Shown here: positions 37,189 to 47,464 of the stretch, one piece after another
How the letters are laid out: the number at the start of each line of letters is the position of its first letter
Numbering within the stretch: position 1 is the first letter of the stretch
From: an uncultured Verrucomicrobiae bacterium
GTDB lineage: Bacteria; Verrucomicrobiota; Verrucomicrobiia; Limisphaerales; AAA164-E04
Length of the DNA stretch: 64,000 nucleotides
Reading direction: 5' to 3'
Assembly: GCA_943788245.1 (NCBI GenBank)
Contig: CALSPN010000038.1
Location: forward strand, 1-64,000
Notes under the pieces: model-generated
Told to the model about the DNA's origin: nothing
Databases searched by the model: none
The model's input: the letters and a program-made list of their open reading frames with translations, nothing else
Program-made: the position numbers and the translations under genes

Positions 37189-38568
37189 ATGAACCAGAAA
37201 GAAACGTTCGCGGAACGCATAAAGCTATTTTTCATGCCCTTTCACGATGGGCGCTACGAAGACATGCGTCAAGGGTGGAAGGGAGTGGTGCTGCGCGACT
37301 TCGTGGCCGGACTCATCGTGGCGATGGTAGCCATCCCCTTGGCGATGGGATTCGCCATTGCCTCCGGATTGAACCCTGTGCACGGTATCGTCGGAGGAGC
37401 ATTTGCCGGACTGCTGGGCTCCCTGTTCGGTGGTTCCAAATACCAGGTCTACGGACCAACGGCTGCTTACATTCCAATTATCTTTGGTATCATGGTCACT
37501 TTTGGCGGCGATGGCGCACAGGTGGTGGCTGAAAAATATTCTGACGGATATGGTGTGCTCGTGCTTTGTTCTGTTTGCGCTGGACTCATACTGATTTGCC
37601 TGGGTGTATTCCGTGCTGGTACATTTGTAGCACGCGTACCTCATTCAATTGTCGTTGGTTTTACGATTGGTATTTCCCTGACAATCGCCCTGACTCAGAT
37701 TGGCGACGTGCTAGGAATCAAGGCCAAATTGCCCTACCCGCTACTCGACAAGATTCCGGTCATAGCTCAGAACATAGGGGAATTCAACATCTTCGCAGTC
37801 CTGCTAGCGGCTGGAACCTTTTTGATCACGAAGTATTTGCTTCGTATAAGTTTCTACATTCCGGGTCCATTGATTGCCATTGGGTTGGGCTATGTGGCCA
37901 GCGAGACGATTTTGAAATCACAGGGATTGACAGCAGCCAAAGACAAATATGGAGCCATTCCTACCTCAGACTTCTTTCTCTTTACCCCACCAACTTTGCC
38001 ACCCCTGTCAGCAGGCATTGTTTTTGACCTGGCTTTTTATACCATTGCCATCGTTTTCGTGGCGGCCATTGAATCGCTGCTCTGCTCGCGCATGGCTGAT
38101 CGCATGGCGGACAACAAAGGGATCCCCTACAACCCAAACAAAGAACTATTTGGCCAAGGAATGGTGAATACATTTGTGCCTCTGCTGAATGGATTTCCTC
38201 ACACAGGCGCATTGGCCCGTACGGCTACGAATATAAAAGTTGGTGGCATGACTCCACTTGCTGGAATATTCAAATGTTGGACTAAATTGGCGATGGCTTT
38301 CTTTTTAGCTGCCTATCTTGATCTGGTCCCCATGGCATGCATCGCAGGTATACTGGCATACGTGGCGATGAATATGATTAAAATGGAGGAGATTCGTTCC
38401 GTCCACAAGATGAACGGCTTTCACATGTTCCTCATGTATCTGACCGCCGCTGTGGTGCTCTTTAAGGATTTTTTAAGCGGTGTCCTGGTATCCATTATTA
38501 TTTATGCTTTGTTTCATCGATTTTTTGATAAAAACCTGGATAAAAGTGCCACTGATGAAGGGGTCTGA
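37189..38568 (+). CDS. SulP family anion transporter without STAS domain
   Basis: The 459-residue protein from the ATG at 37189 is a membrane protein of about 11-12 segments, with the SulP signatures VAIPLAMGFAIASGLNPVHGIVGG, GSKYQVYGPTAAYIPIIFGI and ESLLCSRMADRMADN (the conserved second half). The usual C-terminal STAS regulatory domain is missing; the end is a short tail after FDKNLDKS. SulP proteins carry sulfate, bicarbonate or other anions. Next to a carbonic anhydrase and LysR-type regulator it is most likely a bicarbonate carrier. The translation start lies 4 bases after the carbonic anhydrase stop. Confidence 0.9.
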   Translation: MNQKETFAERIKLFFMPFHDGRYEDMRQGWKGVVLRDFVAGLIVAMVAIPLAMGFAIASGLNPVHGIVGGAFAGLLGSLFGGSKYQVYGPTAAYIPIIFGIMVTFGGDGAQVVAEKYSDGYGVLVLCSVCAGLILICLGVFRAGTFVARVPHSIVVGFTIGISLTIALTQIGDVLGIKAKLPYPLLDKIPVIAQNIGEFNIFAVLLAAGTFLITKYLLRISFYIPGPLIAIGLGYVASETILKSQGLTAAKDKYGAIPTSDFFLFTPPTLPPLSAGIVFDLAFYTIAIVFVAAIESLLCSRMADRMADNKGIPYNPNKELFGQGMVNTFVPLLNGFPHTGALARTATNIKVGGMTPLAGIFKCWTKLAMAFFLAAYLDLVPMACIAGILAYVAMNMIKMEEIRSVHKMNGFHMFLMYLTAAVVLFKDFLSGVLVSIIIYALFHRFFDKNLDKSATDEGV

Positions 38569-39387
38569 AGCAGAAAAAACAAAAGTTTTAGGATAGAGCC
38601 AGCCGTTAACTTTCTGACTGGGTCAGGCCGAATTGTCTTGGGACCAATGCCAATCGGTGATGTGAAATAATCATAATCATATCGGAGAAGGGTGCCCGTT
38701 GGAATCAGACGATGATCTTTTGTGACAAGCTCAATGAGGTCAAGAGAGATACGCTGCAGAATCGTTCTCACTAAGCACAGCAAGCAATTGGAACAATGGT
38801 AATATGCTTGCACAGCAGGAAAAAGACCTCGTTTTTATTGCATAGACAATTCTGGCTACAATCAACTTGCAGGCGAGAAACCGCCCAACCATTGGGTATT
38901 GTATGTCATGCACGGCTAAATGTGGAAATTGTATTCGATGCTTACTCCAGTTTCTATCTGGGGGGTAGCTTATCGAACCTGCAGGGCTTCAGATAGGATT
39001 TTACCGCGGAGGCGAGGTGGCGATAGATTGCAAACCGCAACTAGCACTGGCTTGTCTTCACCGACAGCGACTTTGGCGTCCGCGTTGCCCTCAGCTCTGT
39101 TCCTTCAGCCTGAAAGGAAACGACCGCAGGAAGAACCTTGTGAAAGCTCGATTGAAATAACGATGACTTCCTTTGTTGAAATCTGCAATGACTATCAAGG
39201 TTTGAAGATAGGCTGAGGGAGCTTTTGAATGAGTGTGATATCCGGAGAAATAAATTCTCTTAGCAAAATCGAGATTTTTGGATGCTTGCCACGGCCAGTT
39301 TATGAATCACTTGTAAACTCATTCAGTTCCCTGCATTGAAAACAGCAGGGCCGAGTGCCAAATATCCTTACTGGAAGCAAGGGCGTT
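38569..39387. other. Long gene-poor spacer of about 820 bases
   Basis: Both strands have short open frames with no domain, membrane segment or ribosome site that I trust. It may be the remains of one or more lost genes, but I cannot name them. Confidence 0.4.
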
Positions 39388-40896
39388 TCATCTATCCGTC
39401 GACACGTCACTTGGCTCAGTAAGCTTGAACGCCTCATCCATGATCAGGTTGGCTTGATCAAATTTCTTTTGCTGAATCAGCATTCCGATCTTCTGCATTA
39501 TTTTCTGCAGCTCTTGCATTGTTCGCTGCATGTCCTGAGCCCCTTGTTGCAGGCGCTGAATCCGGGCCACAAGTTTGGGCGGCATTCCTTGTGACTCCTG
39601 ACCGGGCCGATCCACTGCTTTGGGCCTTTGATCGGGATTCTGCAGCTGCTGCCTTGCGATAGCATAACGTTTGCGCATGAATGTCTTCATGGAATCAACA
39701 ATGTCATCGTAGTTTTTGTCGCCTGGAACTGTCGCCCGCTGATGAGGAAATGGATCGGTCTGCAAATCAGCCTTCAATAGGTCGTATTTCTTGTCAATGA
39801 GATGGCAGAGGCGATTGGGTTCGAAGTGTTTTTCGAGGATTTCGGTAGCAATGACTCGATAACGAGCCAGCAAGGTTTGATCTGCAACAATGCGATCCAG
39901 AAGTGGATTGGTGCGTCCGACAGGCAAGGGCCACGCGGCATTCCAGTCATCAATGACGTAGACATGACCGAATGCGATTTCGCAGAAACCAACATCAAGG
40001 TCCCACGGTAGATAATGCCAGCGATTCTGTTTCGTATCGTGAAAGAGATAGAAGTTGTGCGGGCCCCAACCTGTCAATTGATCGAATGCACCGGAGAAAA
40101 GCATCACTGACATCACCTTGAAGAAAGCCTCTAAATCCATATTGGACTCCAGCATCTCAAGCAAGTTTGCATCGGGCGTCTGATTGATACGCTTGATGAA
40201 GCCAATTAATTCCCAGCGACTTTTGGCTGCTTTATTTTTTGCCTCAAATGATTTTTTGTATGGAGCGGCATCCTCTCCCAGATACGTTAAGTCGCCCCCT
40301 GGTCCGCCCACATCATTTTTCCAAAGGCCACCTGCGGATTCGGGGAAATGCCGCCCCAAGAATGATTCATCAATCCTTTCTACGTTCACGTAGACCCCTT
40401 GGTATTCCTCGTTCACGTAGAGTTTTGCATAGTTACAGCGGTGCGCCTTAATACCTTCAGCTTGCAGGATCTCGGTGATGATAGGTTCACTGAACAGACT
40501 GCCGAATTGCACACCGTTATCAAATGAAACACGGCGAAGCCCGATGAATCTTTTGTTATCGTCGTATTTATCGAATCGAACCAAATAACTGCGTTTGTGC
40601 TTTTGACCCGGATTTGAAGAACTATTGCCCTTGAAACGAACAGCCACCTTTTTGAGGGTTGCATCACGCCATCGAAAAGACGCTGGCACATAGACGCACT
40701 CGGGGAGCGCTTCCATCATCCGGCGTTTATCTTCTACAGAGATTTGAAGATATACCGACTGAACAATTCCTGTTTGGTAGAACTCAAGTTGCGCTTGATT
40801 CAGGTCTTCTCCAAATGGCTGAGAAGCTGCGTGCAGCATGTCCTCCCAGCAGATTACAAAAAGACAAGCTATTATAAGGATGTGTTTTAGTTTCAT
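39388..40896 (-). CDS. CotH family protein kinase-like protein with C-terminal coiled coil
   Basis: The 502-residue exported protein has a signal peptide (about 1-23). The CotH body (about 45-400) shows VAVRFKGNSSS, YLVRFDKYDD, LYVNEEYQGVYVNVERIDE and HYLPWDLDVGF, the last with the metal-binding Asp pair. CotH proteins from Bacillus and others phosphorylate partner proteins of the surface layer. The last 75 residues (about 430-490) are Gln/Lys/Met-rich with heptad spacing (QRLQQGAQDMQRTMQELQKIMQKI), a coiled coil not usual in CotH. The target is unknown. The nearest same-strand gene is the DUF1501 gene at 41381, 485 bases upstream. Confidence 0.87.
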   Translation of the reverse strand: MKLKHILIIACLFVICWEDMLHAASQPFGEDLNQAQLEFYQTGIVQSVYLQISVEDKRRMMEALPECVYVPASFRWRDATLKKVAVRFKGNSSSNPGQKHKRSYLVRFDKYDDNKRFIGLRRVSFDNGVQFGSLFSEPIITEILQAEGIKAHRCNYAKLYVNEEYQGVYVNVERIDESFLGRHFPESAGGLWKNDVGGPGGDLTYLGEDAAPYKKSFEAKNKAAKSRWELIGFIKRINQTPDANLLEMLESNMDLEAFFKVMSVMLFSGAFDQLTGWGPHNFYLFHDTKQNRWHYLPWDLDVGFCEIAFGHVYVIDDWNAAWPLPVGRTNPLLDRIVADQTLLARYRVIATEILEKHFEPNRLCHLIDKKYDLLKADLQTDPFPHQRATVPGDKNYDDIVDSMKTFMRKRYAIARQQLQNPDQRPKAVDRPGQESQGMPPKLVARIQRLQQGAQDMQRTMQELQKIMQKIGMLIQQKKFDQANLIMDEAFKLTEPSDVSTDR

Positions 40897-41380
40897 GATA
40901 GCTGCGACAATACAATCAACATGGATGTATTAGGGCAATTCGGCAAGAACAGGGAAATTTTCATCGTTGCAGGGCCTGGCTCAAAAGGAGCATTAATGCA
41001 ATGTTGGAGAGTCTTTGCAATTGTGGGGATATTTGCGTGATTGCGGTTTGATTTTGGAGTATTCCCGCATTGATCGTGTATGTGCATCTCATATTTGAAT
41101 ACGATTGATTCATACGAAGAGCCTAAGCCACCGTTCGCAGTATCCAAATCCAGGAGATAACTATTTTCTGCCAATATATGTTGAATCTCAGCGAGCGACT
41201 GATTGATAAACATTAATTGCTGTTCACCATGAATAATTGGCTTTTGGAGAGAGCCATTTTATGGTTTCTGCATAACTTTCCTTTAGGGATATTACGGTTG
41301 AAGCACTGTGGGACTGTGCAGCAATAGTCTACGTTCATTCAACCAACATTATCAAACCAGCTCGACGAATGACTCTCTAC
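40897..41380. other. Spacer of about 480 bases
   Basis: A minus-strand open frame at 40893-41213 could encode 106 residues, but it has no recognisable domain and overlaps the CotH start. I see no repeats or RNA gene. Confidence 0.35.
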
Positions 41381-42787
41381 CTATGCCAGGATTTGATGGA
41401 TTACCTTCCCATGCACGTCCGTGAGCCGAAAGTCTCTGCCCTGATAGCGAAAGGTCAACCGCTCATGGTTGAACCCAAGTAGATGAAGCAGGGTCGCGTT
41501 CAGGTCATGCACATGCACGGGATCACGCGCAATGTTAAAACCAAGATCATCGGTTTCACCATGTACTTTCCCTTGTTTGACTCCCCCGCCCGCAAGCCAC
41601 ATGGAAAAGCATCTGTTGTGATGGTCACGTCCATCGTTGCCACCCTGCACCATGGGCGTACGACCAAATTCCCCCCCCCATATGACCAGGGTGTCTTCCA
41701 ATAATCCTCGACGTTTCAAATCCATGACTAAAGCAGCCGTACCCTGATCCGTATCCTGACAGTTTTTCTTGATATCCTTGGTCAGGTTCCCATGTTGATC
41801 CCATGCTTCGTGAAAGAGTTGAACAAAACGTACGCCTCTCTCCAGCAACCTTCGAGCAAGCAAACAATTGCGCGCGTAATTTGATTTTCGAGGGTCTTTG
41901 ATACCATAAAGATCCAGTGTTTCTTTGGACTCCTGACTCAAGTCCATCAACTCCGGAGCACTTGTCTGGAGCCGATAGGCGGTCTCATAGGCTTGGATTC
42001 TGGCATCGATCGCTGGATCTCCAGCTTGATCAAAACCAATTTCATTCAATTGTTTCAGTGCATCCAATGAATCACGTTGAACTTTGGCGTCATATCCTCT
42101 GGGATTGGATAGATACAAAACCGGATCTCCGGTTCCTCGAAATGGAACACCCCCATACTCGGCAGGCAAAAAACCACTGCCGTAATTACTGGCTCCCCCA
42201 CTCGTTCCCTTCGCACTGGTCAAAACAATATAACCAGGAAGGTTTTGCCCCTCGCTACCCAATCCATACAAGGACCAGGCCCCTAGACTGGGTCTTCCAA
42301 ACTGTTGAGATCCTGTATTCAACATGATCTGCGCCGGGGCATGATTGACGGCCTCGGTGTGCAAAGATCGAATGAGGCAGATTTCATCTGAGATTTTTGC
42401 GGTATGTGGCAAGAGTTCGCTCAGCTCAATTCCGCTTTGTCCATGAGGACGAAATTTAAACTTGGGACCCAAGAGCTTGGAATTCGGATTGATGAAGGCT
42501 GCTCGGTAGTCTTTGAGTAATTCGGCTGGGGGTAATTGACCATCCCGTTTGGTGAGTTCAGGCTTCGGATCAAACAATTCCAGATGACTCGGCGCACCTG
42601 CATGAAAAAGATAAACGACTCTTTTAGCTTTGGCGGCAAAGTGGGTTCTTGCTTCCTTACCGGGAAAATCATTTGCAAGCAAGGAATGCAATGCGGACGC
42701 TCCCACCCCTAGACCGCAATCGCGCAGGAACCAGCGACGGCTGAGGCGTTCTGCCCACTGCTTTCTATGTTCGTTTTGTGAATTCAT
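41381..42787 (-). CDS. DUF1501 family protein, second copy
   Basis: About 468 residues from the ATG at 42785-42787, preceded by an AAAGG-type ribosome site. The leader [24 protein letters not shown] is twin-arginine type. The DUF1501 body has [83 protein letters not shown] and the C-terminal [17 protein letters not shown]. It follows a PSD1 gene whose stop overlaps its alternative upstream TTG start, so the two are coupled. Function as for the other DUF1501 protein: export is clear, reaction is not. Confidence 0.92.
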   Translation of the reverse strand: MNSQNEHRKQWAERLSRRWFLRDCGLGVGASALHSLLANDFPGKEARTHFAAKAKRVVYLFHAGAPSHLELFDPKPELTKRDGQLPPAELLKDYRAAFINPNSKLLGPKFKFRPHGQSGIELSELLPHTAKISDEICLIRSLHTEAVNHAPAQIMLNTGSQQFGRPSLGAWSLYGLGSEGQNLPGYIVLTSAKGTSGGASNYGSGFLPAEYGGVPFRGTGDPVLYLSNPRGYDAKVQRDSLDALKQLNEIGFDQAGDPAIDARIQAYETAYRLQTSAPELMDLSQESKETLDLYGIKDPRKSNYARNCLLARRLLERGVRFVQLFHEAWDQHGNLTKDIKKNCQDTDQGTAALVMDLKRRGLLEDTLVIWGGEFGRTPMVQGGNDGRDHHNRCFSMWLAGGGVKQGKVHGETDDLGFNIARDPVHVHDLNATLLHLLGFNHERLTFRYQGRDFRLTDVHGKVIHQILA

Positions 42788-42798
42788 CTCCGTGCCTT

Positions 42799-45700
42799 TC
42801 AATACTTGGTTAATGTTGCGTCCAAATTAAGGAGAACACGAGCGCCGATGGCCCAGGCCGCGGCGTCCTGCGGCGTCGTCCCTTCCGGCAGATCGGGCCT
42901 CACTGAGGCCTCGCCAAATGCAACATGGTCGATTGGCAGCCATCCCTCTGCCAATCGAGAGCGCTGTTTTTCGATCAGATCCAATAATGCTTGCCGCTCA
43001 TCTGCCTGACTGGCGCGCCCAGTGCAAAGCCGAATCCCATAATCTGCTCTTGATGCATCCTTGCCACCGCCCTCTCGAAGTATTCTCAGTGACAAAGCCC
43101 GCGCAGCTTCAACGAAGACTGGTTCGTTGAGTGACACCAGCGCAGCCATCGGAGTATTGGACTGCATACGCCGAGCACAGGCGAAATCAGCGTTGGGTGC
43201 ATCGAAGGTGGTCAGAACAGGGTCCGGCATGGATCGTTTTCGAAACATGTAAAGCGATCGACGGTATCGTTCCGGAGCCTGAGCTTCCTGCCAGTCGACT
43301 TTGGAGTAATTGTAATCCAGCATACTCTTGGGAACAGGAGGGTAAAAACTGGGCCCACCAATATGTTCATGCAACAAACCCGACACGGACAGAGCGATGT
43401 CTCGGACAACTTCCGCATCGACCCGGAATCGAGGACCTCGGGCCAGCAAACGGTTACGAGGATCCATTTCCCCCAGTTCAGGGCGCACACGAGAGTCCTG
43501 CTGATAGGTTCGACTGGTTACAATGGTCTTGATCAGTGATTTGAGAGACCAACTGTGCTCCATTAAATCCACCGCCAGCCAATCCAGTATCGACTGGTAT
43601 TCAGGGCGAGGCGCACGTGTTCCAAAATCCTCGGCAGTCTCCACCAGCCCTGCTCCGAAGATCGACTGCCAGACACGATTGACCTGAACTCTCGCTGTTA
43701 AGGGAGATTGTTCACTGGCCAACCAGCGAGCAAACGTAAGTCTTGTTGAGGCGCCTTTTGGAAAGCCATGCAAGGCAGCAGGAGTGTGCGCCTTCACCTG
43801 CTGACGGGGACGGTTCCAGCTACCTCGATCCAGTAAATGAGTGACTCGTTTGAGTTCAGGTGATGGTTGTGACAAGTGCAACACACTCGTATCGGCCTCA
43901 GGGTAGGTTTGCTCATGGCCATCGATCCGTGCATTGATCTCTGCGAAATCAGGAACACTTTTTCTCCAACTTCTGAAAACAGCCTGCTGTTCTCTTTCTG
44001 TTCGCTGCGCTGGCTTTTTTTGCATGGCAAGCCGGGCTGCGTGATCCAGAAGAGGCGTATTGGGATGCGTTTGACCGGTGACCGAACAGCGCAGCCGACC
44101 CAATTGTAAATTGTCTCGTCCATTGATGACTCTGCCCTGATGAAGTTGAAGTCGAATCTTGAGCTCACTGGTATCTTTCAGATTCAGGGGATTACCCAAA
44201 GTCACGACTGCAACCGAATCGGTATGACGCAATACAGGCCCTCGGTCCGGCATCCACCCCGTCTGGGATTTGCCGTCGATCAAGAAATCTGCAGGTCCCA
44301 CTCGACGCCGTTTTTCCTTGTCGGATTCATCCGTTAATTCTCGTTCTTCTGTAGCAAAGTCCACACGGGCCTCCTTGAGTTCCACTTTTTCCCACTCACC
44401 TCCTTCAGTCTCTCTGTGATGGACCTCAATCTCTCCTATGGAAAACATGCCCCGCCTCCCACGACCGGGACCGCCAAATGGATGATCCCCATGCCGCAGG
44501 GCTTCCAATCGAATTTCAGCCACTTCAAGAGCCCCCGGCTGTGCGATCAGATACATACTTCCTCCAGCTGTTGGATGCCCAAGCACTAAAATGCTTTTAT
44601 CATCCATTTTGGTAGGATGGTTGAGCCCGCCTTCCCATACGTGTTCATGAAAATCAAGTTGGCTCCACTGGGGCTGTTTTTTTCGCTGGGCTTTTTCCCA
44701 CAGCAGGATCTCCTGATTCAAATTCGGTACTTTTTCCCTGATGTCATTTTCAAGTGTCTTTACTTTGGATTGGATCGATTCAATCAAATCCAACTGTTCT
44801 TTTGAATAAACCCAGGATTGTGCTTCGTGGGTATCGTTAAGGTAAGCGAACATTCCGTAATATTCATCGTGGGAGATAGGATCAAACTTATGAGTGTGGC
44901 ACTGAGCACATTGAAGTGAAAGACCCAGCACGGCTTTCCCAACACAATCCATACGATCAAAAACTCCCTCAAGGCGAAATTGCTCCGCAATGATAGCGCC
45001 CTCTTCGTTGACCATCCCATTACGCAGGAAACCAGTAGCAATCAGCTGGTCCTGGAGCGATCAGGCAATAGATCGCCTGCCATTTGCTCGATGAGGAATT
45101 CATTATAGGGCTTGTCATCATTGATTGCCTGAATCACCCAATCGCGCCATGCCCACTGCTCACGTGGCAAATCTTTCTCAAATCCATTACTGTCGGCATA
45201 GCGGGCGACATCGAGCCAGGGGCGAGCCCAGCGCTCACCAAACTTCGGTCTTTGAACAAACGAACCGTCAGGTTCTTGACGGCCTTGCCGCGATCCTCTT
45301 TTGCTGCTGAAACAAATGCAGCAACTTGCTTGGGAGAAGGAGGTAGTCCGATAATATCCAGATAAAGGCGACGGCATAAAACATCAGCTTGTGCAGGGGC
45401 TGAAACGAAAGACTATCTGTCTCCAATCTTGCATCGACAAAGGCGTCTATCGGATGTCCCGCTTTGGGAAGAGACACTTTTTGAGGAACGGTGAAAGCCC
45501 AGTGCTGTTCATAAACAGCACCACTGAGAATCCATTCATTGAGGATCTTTTTCTCCTGCGGATCCAAGAAAAGTTCTGATTCCGGGAGGAGGCATGATTT
45601 CATCAGGATCCGAGTGATGAATACGTTGTATCAACGTGCTTTGATTCGGATTACCCGGGACCACCGCAGCATAGCCACCCAGGTCTTTGGTGGCTCCTGC

Positions 45701-45889
45701 TGATGTGTCTAATCGTAAATCACCCTTGCGCTCTTTCTCGTCAGGACCGTGGCACTGAAAACATTTTTCGGAAAAAATAGGCAGGACATCGCTGCCGAAT
45801 TCTACCGCTCCAACACGTAGATGAAAGAATGTCGCGCATAAACATAGACTGACTCCAATGAGACGGAGAACCTGGGAGGAAGCATTCAT
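42799..45889 (-). CDS. PSD1-type cytochrome (DUF1549/DUF1553), broken by four frameshifts
   Basis: Four frames must be joined. The first piece has a signal peptide and [19 protein letters not shown] (CXXCH near residue 43). Next come [24 protein letters not shown], then [18 protein letters not shown], then [21 protein letters not shown]. The last 738-residue piece holds [11 protein letters not shown] (second CXXCH), a sugar-binding-like segment ([20 protein letters not shown]) and DUF1553. The breaks lie near 45584-45586 (one extra G in a GGG), 45396-45401, 45247-45248 and 45051-45052 (each one base short). All four fall within 540 bases. It may be one gene with local sequence errors, or a gene starting to decay in its first third. 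The downstream part is fully conserved. Confidence 0.8.
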
Positions 45890-46094
45890 TAGGCGATAAT
45901 GTTAGTTCAATTTCCACAATCTGTCATGATCCATTGGCATTGTAAATACTGATTACCATGTGTTTCTGGAAGACATGAACTGGCTTGTTCTTTGTTAAGA
46001 TTAGAAAATGGATAAGGGAACCAGAACCAAGAATGCATGCTATAAAAATGAAAAGCTCGTTGACATTCCTGCAGGCGCGACACCAACTTTTATT

Positions 46095-47456
46095 ATGTCC
46101 AAAAAAAATATTACCAGGCGCAGTTTCATGGCGAGCGGAGGTAAATCCACTCTCACAATCGGCGCGAGTGCGGCACTGTTCGGAACTTCCAAGGTTGCGC
46201 GCTCTCAAAATGCTTCCGAAAAGGTGGTATTGGCCCTGATCGGCGCAGGTGGGCGAGGTGCCAGCCACGCCTCGGGAATGTCTCGCCTGCCTGGCGTGGA
46301 ATTCAAATATGTCTGTGACGTCTGGAAGGATCGTGGGTCTGGAGTCATGACACAGTTGACTCAGACTCAACAAAGGCCACCGCAACGGATCTCCGATATG
46401 CGAGTGGCTCTGGATGACAAGGAAGTCCAGGCGATCGTGGTGGCAACTCCGGAGCACTGGCATGCATTGGCAACAGTCTGGGCCTGTCAGGCCGGCAAGG
46501 ATGTTTATGTGGAGAAAAACCCATCCATGAGCATCTGGGAAGGGCGCAAGATGATTGAGGCGGCTCGCAAGTATGACCGCATTGTTCAGGTTGGTTTCCA
46601 GAACCGAAGCGGCCCCTATGCGAAGTCGGCGCGCGATTACATCGCCAGCGGAAAACTCGGGCGAATCGTCCATGTAAAAGTTTACAACATGCTGGGCGGG
46701 TCCAGGTGGCAGCCCAAACCAGACGGCACTCCCCCTGCTGGATTCGATTGGGATGCATGGCTTGGACCCGCTCCTTACGTTCCGTACAATGCAGGCCGTC
46801 ATCTCGACTGGCACCCATGGTGGGATTACAAAGGTGGCACTCTGGCGGACGATGCCAGTCATCAACTGGATCTGACACGCATGGTTTTAGGTGACCCTTT
46901 GCATCCAAAATCCGTACTCTGCATAGGTGGCAACTATGCCTATCAGTCGGGACGTGAGGTGCCCGAGTTCCAGTGTATCACCTACGACTACGGGAATTTT
47001 TCAATGACGTGTGAGAATGGTAATGCTACGGGTTACATGCGCAAGTTTCCGGGCGATGTTCGTTTCGGAAACCAATGGCCCCATTGGCAGATGTCGGCTA
47101 CACGTGTTGAGATCTACGGTACAAATGCCCTGATGTATCTTGGCCGGCACGGCTGCGGCTGGCAGGTAATGAGTGCAGGAGGAGAAGTCATTGCCGAGGA
47201 CAAGGGGCTTTTTCCTGATCAATGGCATCAGCCCAACTTTATTGATTGTGTCCGGACACGGGCACGACCAAATGCTGATATCGAAGAAGCTCACAGGAGC
47301 GCCAGCCTCGTGCACCTGGGAAATACCTCCTATCGCGTGGGGCAAAAGCAACTCCTGTTTGACGGCGCTACGGAGCGTTTCACCAACAATCAGGAGGCCA
47401 ACGCACTGCTGAAGCCAGCATATCGAAAACATTACCGAATAAACGATAAAATCTGA
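46095..47456 (+). CDS. Gfo/Idh/MocA family oxidoreductase with Tat signal, second copy
   Basis: About 453 residues from the ATG at 46095. It begins ITRRSFMASGGKSTLTIGASAALF, a twin-arginine signal. The NAD-binding part has LALIGAGGRGASHASG, YVCDVW, VVATPEHWHALA and EKNPSMSIWEGRKM; the C-terminal part has GGTLADDASHQLDLTRMVLG and QWHQPNFIDCVRTR. It differs from the copy at 32302 in length and core residues, so the two are not recent duplicates. It lies 8 bases before the isochorismatase-type gene on the same strand. Confidence 0.92.
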   Translation: MSKKNITRRSFMASGGKSTLTIGASAALFGTSKVARSQNASEKVVLALIGAGGRGASHASGMSRLPGVEFKYVCDVWKDRGSGVMTQLTQTQQRPPQRISDMRVALDDKEVQAIVVATPEHWHALATVWACQAGKDVYVEKNPSMSIWEGRKMIEAARKYDRIVQVGFQNRSGPYAKSARDYIASGKLGRIVHVKVYNMLGGSRWQPKPDGTPPAGFDWDAWLGPAPYVPYNAGRHLDWHPWWDYKGGTLADDASHQLDLTRMVLGDPLHPKSVLCIGGNYAYQSGREVPEFQCITYDYGNFSMTCENGNATGYMRKFPGDVRFGNQWPHWQMSATRVEIYGTNALMYLGRHGCGWQVMSAGGEVIAEDKGLFPDQWHQPNFIDCVRTRARPNADIEEAHRSASLVHLGNTSYRVGQKQLLFDGATERFTNNQEANALLKPAYRKHYRINDKI

Positions 47457-47464
47457 AAAACATC

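Noticed and set aside
38514-38813. Minus-strand open frame of 99 residues after the SulP gene
   Set aside because: Overlaps the SulP end, has no known domain, and the spacer shows no other coding sign.
40893-41213. Minus-strand open frame of 106 residues next to the CotH gene
   Set aside because: No recognisable domain, no ribosome site, overlaps the CotH start.
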